In this document: in pieces, positions 39,001 to 45,639 of the stretch
Numbering within the stretch: position 1 is the stretch's first letter
How the letters are laid out: every line of letters starts with the position of its first letter
Assembly (NCBI GenBank): GCA_031769625.1
Contig: JAUIMM010000113.1
Span: 9,792,501-9,856,500, forward strand
DNA length: 64,000 nt
Origin: Taudactylus pleione
Lineage: Eukaryota; Chordata; Amphibia; Anura; Myobatrachidae
Reading direction: 5' to 3'
Program-made: the position numbers and the translations under genes
The notes under the pieces: generated by a model
Database searches by the model: none
What the model saw: only the letters and a program-made list of their open reading frames with translations
What the model was told of the DNA's origin: nothing

Positions 39001-42000
39001 AGCTTATGCGGCCCACGTTGTGTACACACAGAGGCACAATTGTGATTGAGGCGCATGCAGAGGCGCCAAAAGTGGGGGGAGCGGGTACTAATTACTCGGG
39101 CTTGCTGGAGGGGCCCGAGTACGATGCCGCTCCCCTCCCTGGTACTTATCAGCAGTCCAGCACACGCTGCTGTGTGCTGGGCTGCGGTGGGAGACTGCTC
39201 ACTACTGCTGAGCAGCAGCAGCATTCTCCTCTGTCTGTGGGGGGGTTAACGATCACACTGATCGCGCCCTCTCCCCTTGGATTTGCGCAGGGCTGGGGGG
39301 CTCACAGCACCCCCCTTGACTGTGCTGCAAAATGTTTTTTATTTTTGAGGGGCATGGCCATTTCTCCTGCAAATAGGTCAAGCCCCCTTCACACTGGCCC
39401 GGGCCGGCTTTCTACGTCAATGGACGCATGCAGCTGGAGTAACCCGCCACATCACCTACCTGATGACAGAGATCAGTAAGCCTGAGGGGCATTTGATTTA
39501 GCTGATTTGGCATCTATATGCGGACATCACTGCTCTCTTCAGTCTCCTCACTCACAGGCACTCACAGGCACAAGACTGACATAGCACTACTGCGCAGCTC
39601 CTGGAACACATGTAGACAATAGCGCGTCCATGTACAAGCAAGTTATAAACCAGCGCCGTGAGAGGAGGATGGTTACCTGCGTGCTGCTGGGAGTTGTAGT
39701 TTGGCGTAGCCTTAGGAGTTTATCACTACAGTGCACTGAATCTTGCTCCAGGACTACAGAGACATTCATGCAACGCAGAGCCGTCTGATTTCCTAACTTT
39801 ATCAAACCAGACAAATCAATGAAAGGCAGCCTAATCATAAAACCTTTGTGTTATGTCCATCCTTGCATCAGAGACGGATTAAGACCCCATGGGGCCCTAA
39901 GCAAGAGTCTTGTTTGGGCCCTTTCCCCTCCAATTTGTCCCTGCAAAATAATTTTTCTAGACAAATTAAACAACCCCACCATACCCCTAATTTAAACCCC
40001 AGTAAAGTGCAGACATGTGCTGAGTAATTATACAGCACAGGCAGGCCATATTACAGTGCACGGTGCTATCCAAGACCAGGGTCCTCCACCTATATACCCT
40101 CCACACTCCCCTCTCTGCAGCAAGCAGCGTCACACAATCAGACATAGACCAAACACAGAGGGCTCAATCCTATTTGTTAGGAGTTTGCAAAATAGAGTTT
40201 GTTTCATACAATTTGCAGACATCGCACGAATGCGCGCACCCGAGAAATGTGAGATCCAGTTAGAATTTCCAATTTGCGGGACTCACAGCAAGGGTGTGTG
40301 TCTAGTCTACAAAATGGGACCTGGGTGGGGAAACCTTTCTGGATCTCAATAAGTGACAACGGAGATAGCAGGACCATATAGAAGGCTGTTAGCCTCCATA
40401 AGGAAAGTACTGGAGGTTTTTAAAAAGTGTCAAATGACTGAATTTTTAACTTTTTATTAATGGTGGAAAAACAATAGCAAGCAAGTGTTCTTCAGCAAAT
40501 TAAAGTATTTCCAGCATTTTGTGGTTGCACAAAAATATCTGTATAGTAGTTTTTTAGTGTTTCTATACAAGTTTGTAAAAAGTTGGAATAAACACTTTTA
40601 CCTCTGATCTGCAGGTTCAAAAATGGCTCTCCCATGTACAACACCCACATACCTGTCCCACATCATTTATACCTCCACATACCTGTCCCACATCATTTAT
40701 ACCTCCACATAACTGTCCCACATAATTTACACCTCCACATACCTGTTTTACATCATTTATACCTCCACATACCTGTCCCCCACCATTTACACCTCCACAT
40801 ACCTGTCCCACATCATTTGCACCTCCACATACCTGTCCCACATAATTTACACCTCCACATACCTGTTTTATATCCTGTATACCTCCACATACCTGTCCCC
40901 CATCATTTACACCTCCACATACCTGTCTCATCATTTTCTCCTCCACCTACCTGTCCCACATCATTTACACCTCCACATACCTGACCCACATCATATCCCC
41001 CTCCACATACCTGTTGCACATCATTTACACCTCCACATACCTGACCCACATTATTTACACCTCCACATACCTGTCCCACATTAGTTACACCTCCACATAC
41101 CTGTCCTGCATCATTTACACCTCCACATACCTGTCCCACATCATTTCCCCCTCCACATACCTGTTGCACATCATTTACACCACCACATACCTGACCCACA
41201 TCATTTATACCGCCACATACCTGTTCCACATAAACTACACCTCCACATACCTGTCCCACATCATTTCCCCCTCCACATACCTGTTCCACATTAGTTAACC
41301 TCCACATACCTGTCCCACATTAATTACACCTCCACATACCTGTCCCACATTAGTTACACCTCCACATACCTGTCCCACATTATTTACATCTCCACATACC
41401 TTGTCACCTCCACATACCTATTTTATATCATTTATGCCTCCACATACCTGTCCCCCATCATTTACACCTCGACATACCTTTCCCACATAATTTATACCTC
41501 CACATACCTGTCCCACATCATTTACACCTCCACATACCTGTCTTACATCATTTACACCTCCACATACCTGTCCCCCATCATTTACACCACATACCTGTCC
41601 CCCATCATTTACACCTCCACATACCTGTCCCACATCATTTACACCTCCACATACCTGTCCTACATCATTTACACCTCCACATACCTGTCCCCCATCATTT
41701 ACACCTCCACATACCTGTCCCACATCATTTGACCCACTATTGAGCTTTAGAGCAATTCATTATTGAGCTGTTTAGAGAAACTCACCTGAAAATTGATATG
41801 TATTTATTGTCCAAATTATGCTATTTAAACCCCCTACAAGTGGGTGATTAGTCATTGTGGGAGGGGTGTACCAGAGGTCCTGTACTGTGTCTCAACATTT
41901 ACCTTACCTTAAAAGAAAAAAATTCCCTATCTTTTCACTTGTGCACAAAAATTCCTCTGAAAAATCAACGTGAGTTTGAAAGGCTCGCAGGTTTGCACCC

Positions 42001-43183
42001 AACAGAATTGAGCCCTTTGGGGCAATTCTATTCCGACTGAAGTGCTACTGCGCACATCACTCAGAATGATGGTAGCCCAACATCGCAGAATGTCTATGGG
42101 CAGGGGCGTTTCTAGAGAGGAGGGGGCTCGTGTGCAGTCTCCGACGCGGGCCCCCTCCTCTCCACCCGGCAGCCGGCAGCGCACTCAGCTGTGCGCGCCC
42201 AGTGCCGGAGTTATAGACTCTGGGCACCAGGGTGTGCCCAGAGTCTATAGTGTCTGCACAGGTCGTCGGGAAAATGGCCGCGGTGGCCATTTTCCCTGTA
42301 CTGAGCATGCACAAACGATGGGAAAATGGCCGCCATGGCCATTTTCCAGTCGTTTTACAGAGCCGGACCCCCGCACCGATGCGGGACTCCGGAGAGGTAA
42401 GTAATATTATGGGTGCAGGGTGTGCGTTGCGGGGCCCCCCTGGACCCAGGGGCCCGTGTTCCCCGCACACCCTGCATCCATTATATATGCGCCCCTATCT
42501 ATGGGGAGTGAGGAAAATTCTGCCATGTTGGTGGTTGCAAGTTTCCTCTAAAACAGTTGGATTGCAGGTAACTCGCAAAAAATTTTATTTCTGTTAGAAA
42601 CCATTGAGCTCCACCAATCAAGAGTGAAATACACACTAAATTCTTGCCTGCTACAGTATTTTCTGATTGTTTTTGTATAAGCTGTATCTCCAGTGGACAG
42701 AATCCTTTATTTATATGTTTCTGTAATGCCTGTTAGTCGAGGAACATATATCATTGTATTTCAAGGAAATCTGAGGAGGGTTGATTTCCAAGTTTCTCTA
42801 TATAAATAAATATATACTTACATTAATACTACTTGTTCTCAAGCAATAATAAGGAAAATATTTATGCTGGAACAACTGGCATACCAGTTAAGCGAATTCA
42901 CTGTAATACAGTATTTTCTACCACAATCTGAATGAGCTTACCTAGCTGTAACTCTGGGGTCAAACTTTGCACGGTATCGAGCCACTTGAATCTTCTTTGC
43001 CTCTATGTCTGGTTCTCTTTTAGGTTCTTCTTGCAGTCCCCAGAATTCCGCTTTGCATTGTACCGGCTCATTACAGAACTGAACTGGAACCATGGCACGG
43101 ATCAGCTTGACATAGTAAGGATGTTTTTTCAGAGGAGGCTCCATAGGCTCTGGGAGCACCTTGCTGCTAGCTCCGCATCCCAT
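17763..43183 (-). CDS. PSKH2: Protein serine kinase H2-like (PSKH2), whole gene, three coding exons
   Basis: The coding sequence joins 43183-42942, 29360-28694 and 18074-17763 on the minus strand, giving 406 codons plus stop. All four splice sites fit GT/AG and the frames join exactly (intron 1 phase 2, intron 2 phase 0). The protein starts MGCGASSKV: in this family Gly2 is myristoylated and Cys3 palmitoylated, anchoring it to Golgi and plasma membranes. The CaMK-group kinase domain covers about residues 82-340: glycine loop GRGSFSRV (89-96), ATP lysine K111, helix-C glutamate about E127, HRD 200-202, DFG 223-225, APE 249-251. A basic, Ser-rich tail follows. PSKH2 rather than PSKH1 is favoured by KKIQVAR before the kinase domain and GDWSM and [15 protein letters not shown] in the activation and F-helix regions. 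PSKH1 remains the alternative. Confidence 0.85.
18135..18683. mobile_element. CpG-rich palindromic MITE 60 bp from the exon 3 acceptor
   Basis: Left end GGGCCCTCATTCAGAGCCGT, right complement GGCCTGATTCAGACCCACTC. CAT flanks both sides (18132-18134 and 18684-18686). The left tip is itself a palindrome (18135-18190, GCGTACGGCTCTGAATGAGG type). Internal dyads include ACCATCGCG/CGCGATGGT and AGTGATGTCAGTGGG. It lies in intron 2, so the pre-mRNA would carry strong hairpins immediately upstream of the branch-point region for exon 3. Same family as 12929-13451 and 18826-19290. Confidence 0.8.
18826..19290. mobile_element. MITE of the GGGCCTGATTCAGAG family
   Basis: Left GGGTCCTGATTCAGAGCCGC and right complement GCCCTGATTAAGAGCCGCTC. 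CAT outside both ends (18823-18825, 19291-19293). CpG-rich interior with the shared blocks GCGCATGCG, TGTCGAT, GGGCGGG and GGCGTTCCC. Non-coding. Confidence 0.8.
19291..21374. other. Intron 2 sequence with old repeats
   Basis: No coding exon. An ATT-rich simple repeat lies at about 19734-19815. Around it (19820-19860 and 20120-20175) are pieces of an interspersed repeat (TACTTACATAGCACCAAC, GCTTGTAAGAGCTTACAATC) related to 59887-60205. Between them the right end of a GGGCCTGATTCAGAG-type MITE is visible (TTAGAATCAGGCCC, ending about 20118). A run of 14 C lies at 21348-21361. Confidence 0.45.
21383..21495. repeat. Long hairpin with about 44-bp arms
   Basis: Left arm 21383-21426 (GCGTCTCCCCTCTCTCCGGT ... 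CACTTGTAAGTGCTT) pairs with right arm 21452-21495 (AAGCACTTACAAGTGCCACC ... GGGGAGACGC) across a 25-base loop, with a few mismatches. It is likely the core of an unrecognised MITE. Confidence 0.7.
21848..22045. mobile_element. Truncated R1 hAT MITE
   Basis: Starts CAGGGCTGTCGAGAGG and follows the R1 family (GAGCGGGTACAATTTGCCCG, CAGCCCAGCACACAGC, CTCCTATGCCTGAGGG). It stops where the Gypsy remnant begins; the other terminus is missing. Just before it (about 21785-21830) is a hAT-like terminus whose complement reads TAGGGATGTGCAGGCTCGGA. Confidence 0.65.
22055..23825 (+). pseudogene. Degenerate Ty3/Gypsy chromovirus, gag to chromodomain
   Basis: Remnant of a retrotransposon polyprotein with stops, frameshifts and internal deletions. 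Gag is recognised from about 22067, with an in-frame TAG near 22181 and a CX2CX4HX4C zinc knuckle at about 22584-22625. A protease block with a DSG catalytic triad follows at 22769-22777. A short reverse-transcriptase stub (WKTAFN, about 23024) is fused directly to the integrase zinc-binding region (HHCC, about 23118-23245). The integrase core retains two Asp-type positions, but the Glu region is missing. A chromodomain ([15 protein letters not shown]) lies at about 23675. The main RT and RNase H regions are deleted. No 5' LTR is seen. Non-functional. Confidence 0.9.
23826..24564 (+). mobile_element. 3' LTR of the chromovirus remnant
   Basis: It begins TGTTAGGATC directly after a purine-rich tract (AAGGGAGGGG), the expected position for a polypurine primer. 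It ends GCTCTAACA at 24559-24564, so the ends form the short inverted repeat TGTTAG/CTAACA. Length is 739 bp. It contains tandem-like GCAGCATCAGCTGCTTGTGT segments at about 24250-24320. Target duplication cannot be checked because the 5' LTR is absent. Confidence 0.75.
24565..26620 (-). pseudogene. BED-finger hAT transposase remnant, interrupted by a foldback element
   Basis: Read on the minus strand. An N-terminal segment from about 26600 ([15 protein letters not shown]) leads to an acidic region near 25700 ([15 protein letters not shown]). A BED zinc finger lies at about 25535-25390, with VWNHF, then [26 protein letters not shown]. Transposase blocks follow: [20 protein letters not shown] with YQIPSR (about 25000), LTTDMWTSG (about 24830) and [17 protein letters not shown] (about 24650). 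Frames change several times, and the C-terminal dimerisation region is cut off at the LTR boundary. A TTAA foldback (25866-26184) interrupts the coding region. This is a former hAT transposon of the ZBED type, not functional. Confidence 0.85.
25866..26184. mobile_element. TTAA-type foldback element, copy 1
   Basis: Ends GCTGGGTAAACACTTAAAGA and complement GCTGGGTACACACCTAAAGA. TTAA precedes the left end (25862-25865); the right flank reads CTTAG, a degraded match. Long palindromic arms (TCTGTCCAACCAGCCAACTA and complement) surround a core nearly identical to the element at 33907-34224. It sits inside the hAT transposase pseudogene, in intron 2. Confidence 0.75.
26657..27072. repeat. Minisatellite of about 60 bp, seven degenerate copies
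   Basis: Units share CACTTACAGTGTCACAATAT, TTTTTTATGAATAAGA, AAGAATAACACACTGCGCTA. The repeated open frame on the minus strand ([19 protein letters not shown]) arises from the repeat and is not a gene. It lies between the hAT pseudogene and a second array, in the probable 5' non-coding part of that transposon. Confidence 0.85.
27170..28075. repeat. Minisatellite of CTGCAGCCCCAGCCCCTT type units
   Basis: Tandem and higher-order repetition of TTTATGTACTGCAGCCCC, AGCCCCTTTATGGACAACA and CAGCAGCACCCC with variable unit length (about 24-50 bp). Both strands stay open over long stretches because of the composition. These frames are rejected as genes. The array is in intron 2, about 0.6 kb from exon 2. 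Confidence 0.9.
28076..28693 (-). other. Probable 5' end of the hAT element, then intron 2 next to exon 2
   Basis: On the minus strand, about 28330-28170 holds CGAG/CTCGG-rich terminal-like sequence and CTATAAAGGTCCC, a TATA-like motif upstream of the minisatellites. This is plausible as the old transposon promoter. From 28340 to the donor site nothing else is recognised. Confidence 0.4.
28694..29360 (-). CDS. PSKH2: PSKH2 coding exon 2 (kinase core)
   Basis: Encodes residues 81 (shared codon) to 303: almost the whole kinase N-lobe and C-lobe up to helix G. Visible motifs are [18 protein letters not shown] with K111, HRDLKPEN (200-207), [13 protein letters not shown] and DMWALG. The acceptor reads TTCTCTTTCAG|A and the donor AAGTGAT|GTGAGT. 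No stop or frameshift occurs in 667 bases. The catalytic Asp202 is present, so this copy should be able to phosphorylate, unlike human PSKH2, which as I recall carries Asn at this position. Confidence 0.95.
29619..30042. mobile_element. MITE with GGGGTGGGATG ends
   Basis: Left end TGGGGTGGGATGCATCAAAG pairs with the complement of the right end, AGGGGTGGGATGGATGGCG. Internal dyads include AACGCCATCTTTAGATGGCG and CTCCGGAATGCAATACATTC. Non-coding; the target duplication was not resolved. Confidence 0.65.
30043..31004. other. Intron 1 sequence, nothing recognised
   Basis: No coding exon or clear element boundary. A short block near 30680-30900 (GCCTAGG repeated) looks like an old repeat. Confidence 0.4.
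31010..31755 (+). mobile_element. Solo LTR of Gypsy type with 5-bp target duplication
   Basis: The left end reads CGTCACGACC (a C where TGTCA is expected) and the right end reads GAACCTGACA. TGTAC lies immediately outside each end (31005-31009 and 31756-31760), a perfect 5-bp duplication. Length is 746 bp, with a GC-rich promoter-like left third (GGGCGCCGCCATCTTG, CATGTGACC) and a C/T-rich right half. No internal retroelement sequence remains, which points to LTR-LTR recombination. Confidence 0.85.
31761..33348. other. Intron 1 sequence, nothing recognised
   Basis: A/T-rich, no exon of the PSKH gene and no element boundaries that I can support. A weak C/G-rich repeat-like patch lies at 32340-32530. 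Confidence 0.4.
33357..33557. mobile_element. hAT MITE with perfect 8-bp duplication
   Basis: Ends CAGTGGTTCTTAAACTCGG and complement CACAGGTTCTCAAACTCGG. GTATAGAC lies on both sides (33349-33356, 33558-33565). 201 bp. Same subfamily as 34420-34623, with shared interior GACACATTTTAAAAGATCCA. Confidence 0.9.
33754..34261. mobile_element. hAT MITE with perfect 8-bp duplication, interrupted by a TTAA element
   Basis: Ends CAGAGGTTCCCAAACGCGG and complement CAGAGGTTCCCAAACTCGG. ACCTAATC lies on both sides (33746-33753, 34262-34269). The interior resembles the 13927-14107 copy (GAGCACAGGTGG, ACTAATTAAGT, GGATATCCTTAAAACCTGGA). It is split at 33907-34224 by a foldback with TTAA duplication. Confidence 0.9.
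33907..34224. mobile_element. TTAA-type foldback element, copy 2
   Basis: Perfect terminal repeats GCTGGCCACACACTAGACCA and complement, with TTAA on both sides (33903-33906, 34225-34228). A TTAA duplication is characteristic of piggyBac and Kolobok-type transposition. The core is nearly identical to 25866-26184 (for example GAGAGTAAATGATGATCAGC, CAGACAAGTTTGTTAAATGT), but the arms differ from that copy in a symmetric way. Non-coding, 318 bp. Confidence 0.9.
34420..34623. mobile_element. hAT MITE, same subfamily as 33357-33557
   Basis: Ends CAGTGGTTCTCAAACTCGG and complement CACAGGTTCTCAAACTCGG. Outside 8-mers AAGTAGGC and AATTAGGG match at six of eight positions, a decayed duplication. Interior ACACATTTTAAAAGATCCAC is shared with 33357-33557. 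Confidence 0.8.
34624..35259. other. Intron 1 sequence, nothing recognised
   Basis: A/T-rich DNA without element boundaries or exons. Confidence 0.4.
35260..35580. mobile_element. Harbinger-type MITE with TAA duplication
   Basis: Ends AGGTGCATACACACGTAACA and complement AGGTGCATACACACAATGAT. TAA on both sides (35257-35259, 35581-35583). The interior is dense in AACGAT/ATCGTT dyads. Non-coding. Confidence 0.85.
35660..35899 (-). repeat. tRNA-derived SINE, minus orientation
   Basis: The complement begins GGGCAGTATGGATGGCGTAG (A-box region) followed by a B-box-like GTCACGAGTTCAATC, then the body CCTCCCAAAAACACAATGG and GGAATATAGACTGTGAGCC. It is on the same strand as the PSKH transcript. Left boundary approximate. 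Confidence 0.75.
36408..38023. mobile_element. 1.6-kb MITE of the GGGGCCTATTCATCA family with TAT duplication
   Basis: Left GGGGTCTATTTTTAATGG, right complement GGGGTCTATTCATCATCACT. TAT on both sides (36405-36407, 38024-38026). It contains a long hairpin at 36581-36659 (GCTTCACTGTCTCTTCG arms around AGCTGCGCATGCGCAGCT). It also holds a degenerate minisatellite at about 37120-37480 and a fragment at about 37538 resembling another MITE end (GGGGCAGATGTACTAAG). Related elements: 44804-45618 and 49273-50194. Confidence 0.75.
37120..37480. repeat. Degenerate minisatellite, about 30-bp units
   Basis: Imperfect repetition of GAGAGACACAAGGGG, GATGGTGCTGGAGAGA, GGGGATGAAGCTGGTGGGAT with strong purine bias on the plus strand. 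Open frames on the minus strand (CPSS/PLLL-rich) are by-products. Confidence 0.65.
38121..39049. other. A/T-rich intron sequence
   Basis: Low-complexity A and T tracts dominate 38390-38700. No exon or element boundary recognised. Confidence 0.45.
39058..39422. mobile_element. R1 hAT MITE
   Basis: Starts CAGAGGCGCCAAAAGTGG and ends CCGGCTTTCTACGTCAATG. GGCGCATG (39050-39057) and GACGCATG (39423-39430) form an 8-bp duplication with one mismatch. The body matches R1 copies elsewhere (GAGCGGGTACTAATTACTCG, CAGTCCAGCACACGCTGCTG, GTTAACGATCACACTGATCG). Confidence 0.8.
39431..40636. other. Intron 1 sequence with a hAT-like end
   Basis: At 39869 CAGAGACGGATTAAGACCCC looks like a hAT terminus, but no partner end or target duplication was found. 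No exon seen. Confidence 0.4.
40637..41735. repeat. 30-bp minisatellite, about 36 copies
   Basis: Head-to-tail units of CTCCACATACCTGTCCCACA followed by TCATTTACAC, period 30. A few units are lengthened or shortened by 1-9 bp near 41296, 41405 and 41588. Because 30 is a multiple of three, several frames stay open and encode 10-residue repeats ([10 protein letters not shown] one way, [10 protein letters not shown] the other). In intron 1, 1.2 kb from exon 1. Such arrays are normally length-polymorphic. Confidence 0.95.
41736..42100. other. Intron 1 sequence, nothing recognised
   Basis: No exon or element found before the 8-bp duplication at 42093-42100. Confidence 0.4.
42101..42497. mobile_element. 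R3 hAT MITE, uninterrupted reference copy
   Basis: Starts CAGGGGCGTTTCTAGAG and ends ATATGCGCCCCTA (G to A at the last base). TCTATGGG on both sides (42093-42100, 42498-42505), a perfect 8-bp duplication. Internal dyads: TAGACTCTGGGCACC with its complement, and AATGGCCGCGGTGGCCATT. It carries a splice-donor-like GAGAGGTAAGTA at about 42394, on the strand opposite to the gene. Confidence 0.9.
42942..43183 (-). CDS. PSKH2: PSKH2 coding exon 1 (N-terminal region)
   Basis: Encodes residues 1-80 and two bases of Arg81. Start chosen at 43183 because [13 protein letters not shown] matches the conserved family N-terminus; an in-frame ATG seven codons upstream (43204) would bury the acylation signal. 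The start context GAGATGG has G at -3 and +4. Residues 14-60 are variable. The block [19 protein letters not shown] just before the kinase domain is conserved in the family. Donor CTAG|GTAAGC. Confidence 0.9.
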
Positions 43184-44505
43184 CTCAGGAAGATAGGAGC
43201 ACAAAGAATACAGCCAGAGGACCAGGACCCATCACACATCCAGGTACCTGACACAGAAAGGACACACATTCTGATGAGAAGCTAAACGAACTCCTCCTAA
43301 ACCCTGCCCCTGGCAACATGTACTAGCCCAGTGCATACTGTGTGACACAGATATGTAACCAGGGGAGGCAGCCCAGTAGAACATATTAAATCTTAAAATA
43401 AGCTTCTTTCTTGAGGTTTAACTAATTAATTATAAGTATAGTCTATAGAATATGATTTTCATCCCCCAGAATTTGCAAAACAAATCAGAAAAATACATTA
43501 TAGCTCATTTTATGGTTAAAGTATCTAATTATTAATAACAATTACTACCTTTTCAAGTTCGTTCATTGGTCATGTTCCTATATCATCAAAATTCCCCAGG
43601 ACAATCCTGTGTTCAGCGTTTGTCTGTACTGCTTATGCCCTATGTGTGTTTACTAATTACAGAGCTTGCATGATTTCTTGGACAGTAATTTATTGGTTTA
43701 TGTTTTTGTAGAAGTGGAAATCTGTCAATTGAATTGAATGGGAGAGTCTTCCTTGTATTGGGATTGCCACAACTGTGATCCTCAACTCATGTAGGATTGT
43801 GAACAACCTTAGCTTTTTGTGCTGTAAATATGACTTCTCTCTGATTGGACATGTTTTGATATCTACAGTGTATAATAATTTTCTGCCCGTCTCCTCAATG
43901 CGTACACAGAAGCAGGCAAGGCACATTCCCCAATGGCTCCCACTGCAGGGCTCGGGAGATGAGACAGACCTAGGTGAGGAGGAACGCCCGCAGGGAGCGG
44001 GGGGTGGGATGGAGCAGCTGCAGGGGGTGGGAGGGACAAAGCATTTTTGCGGGGCGGGGGCAGGCCTTGCTGGCCTGTCATATGCCGGGTTCAGTGTACT
44101 AGGAACATAATAATGTGTCAGTGACAAAGGGATGTTAGTTCTCTCTGAAATGTGGAGAAATGAGGCCTAGCAGTAAACAGAAAATATAGTAGTCTCTCAG
44201 CAATTCCTATGCTGTATTTAGTTATAATGAAGTTGCATGTTACGCACATACGGGACTATTCTGAGTTGCATGCAAGTCGACCACAAAGACACTCGCATTA
44301 TGTGTACGTATATGAACGCAGGTATTTGTCCGTATCCAAATTCTATGCATCTATGCAACTGCACTGTACTATCATATGCTTGAGTCAATTATCAGTGCAC
44401 ACTTGCAAGAGATGCATCAGAAAACAGATGGATCTCTGTATACACTCAACTCATCATAACCTGCAATTATGTTGACACACACTGGACAAGTCCTCACTCA
44501 ACTAA
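43184..44505 (-). other. 5' UTR and upstream flank of PSKH2
   Basis: In gene orientation a plausible 3' splice site (TCCTTTCTGTGTCAG) lies at about 43262-43248, 64 bases before the start codon, which would imply a separate upstream non-coding exon. No CpG island, TATA box or first-exon signal could be supported. The rest (43300-44505) holds no gene that I can see. Confidence 0.4.
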
Positions 44506-44634
44506 TGGGTCTATGTACTAAGCCTTGGATAGAGATAAAGAGCAAAGAGATAAAGTACCAACCAATCACCTCCTAACTGTCATTTTTCAAACAGCCTGTA
44601 AAGTGGCAGTTAGGAGCTGATTGGTTGGTACTTA

Positions 44635-44777
44635 GGGCCCCATTTATCAACAAGTTTTAATACTTGTTGCACATGATAAATGGTGCTCAAGCCAATTAGC
44701 TCCCAACTGTCATTTTTCAAACAGATAACAGTTGGGAGCTCATTGCGTATGATAAAACTCGTTGATAAATGGGCCCC
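44635..44777. mobile_element. 143-bp Harbinger-type MITE, perfect TTA duplication
   Basis: Ends GGGCCCCATTTATCAACAAG and complement GGGGCCCATTTATCAACGAG. TTA on both sides (44632-44634, 44778-44780). Inner arms GAGCTCCCAACTG and complement. Nested in 44506-45639. Confidence 0.88.
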
Positions 44778-44803
44778 TTAATCTCCATCCACTTCTCTCC
44801 TAG

Positions 44804-45618
44804 GGGCCTATTCATCATAACTAAACTTTCTCTGGAGGTAATTAGGTTTAGAACTCGCATGGAGTTCTACCTAATTACCGGAGGAAATCATCATTCCTCC
44901 TCCCTATAACTATCTATTCCGAAAAGCTGTCATTTTTGCGATGACAGCTTTTCAGGAAATAGTTATCGCTCACTACACTAACTGACCGCAGCTGGAAGCA
45001 GTGCTGCTCATGCACTGTTACATCTGCAAAATCAGCGCATGCGCAGCACTGCCTACACCTGCGGTAAGTTTGTGTCCCCCCTCAGCTCACTTGCCCCCCT
45101 CCCCCCCCCTCCGCTCACCTCTCCCCCATCCAGCACTTACCTGTCCGCGCAGCAGCCTCCGGCTCTGTCTGCTATGCTGTCATGTGTTCTCCCAGTAGAA
45201 CACAGTACTGTTTAGAAAAAAAAAATGTTGTTTTTTTTCTAAACTTTATTGTGTTCTGCTGGGAGAACACATGACAGCATAGCAGACGGAGCAGGAGGAG
45301 AGACCAGAGCGCCGGAGGGAGACCTGCACACACTAACACAGGTAAGTGTTACCTACTATGCACCACCTCACAGTGGCGAATAGTAACTCCATCAAATTCC
45401 GAAAATACATCATTTTCAGAATTTGATGAATACCATAATTTCCATATCCCCATACTAATGTACTAATGTATGGGGAGTGTGGAAATTAATGCAGGGGGAC
45501 TTAACCAGGAGATATCAGTGATATCTTCTGTGTTAAGTCTCTTCATGAATACTAAAATAATGTTATTTAAGGAAAATGTCCTTAAAAACTTTATTTTAGT
45601 GTTGATGAATAGGCCCCC
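44804..45618. mobile_element. MITE of the GGGGCCTATTCATCA family with TAG duplication
   Basis: Ends GGGCCTATTCATCATAACTA and complement GGGGGCCTATTCATCAACAC. TAG at 44801-44803 and 45619-45621. It holds a strong hairpin at about 45172-45292 (GCTATGCTGTCATGTGTTCT and complement, A10/T8 at the tip). A truncated relative is at about 52676-52935 (GTTTAGAACTCGCATGGAGT, AAAGCTGTCATTTTTGCGAT). Confidence 0.85.
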
Positions 45619-45639
45619 TAGGCTTAGCACATAGACCCC

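Larger units (their letters stand above)
29361..42941 (-). other. PSKH2 intron 1 (13.6 kb)
   Basis: Donor CAGCTAG|GTAAGC next to 42942 and acceptor TTCTCTTTCAG at 29361. Phase 2, splitting an Arg codon AG|A. It contains MITEs, a solo LTR, four hAT-type MITEs, a SINE, two Harbinger-type elements and a 30-bp minisatellite. Confidence 0.9.
44506..45639. mobile_element. Host MITE carrying two nested MITEs
   Basis: Ends TGGGTCTATGTACTAAGCCT and complement GGGGTCTATGTGCTAAGCCT continue pairing through GGATAGAGATAAAG/GGAGAGAAG once the insertions are removed. TAA lies at 44503-44505 and TAT at 45640-45642. Interior units ACCAACCAATCA and TGATTGGTTGGT form a hairpin. Insertions are at 44635-44777 and 44804-45618. 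Confidence 0.75.

Noticed and set aside
40617..41723. [14 protein letters not shown] repeat proteins on the minus strand
   Set aside because: Translation of a 30-bp intronic tandem repeat; no start, splice or homology evidence.
40637..41735. CRISPR-like array of regular repeats
   Set aside because: There are no unique spacers; units are directly contiguous and the DNA is vertebrate.
17763..43183. Assignment to PSKH1
   Set aside because: The kinase core is close to both paralogues, but the KKIQVAR block and the GDWSM activation segment fit PSKH2 better; kept as an alternative only.
42932..43285. Plus-strand frame over PSKH2 exon 1
   Set aside because: Antisense shadow; the minus strand gives the conserved MGCGAS N-terminus and correct donor site.
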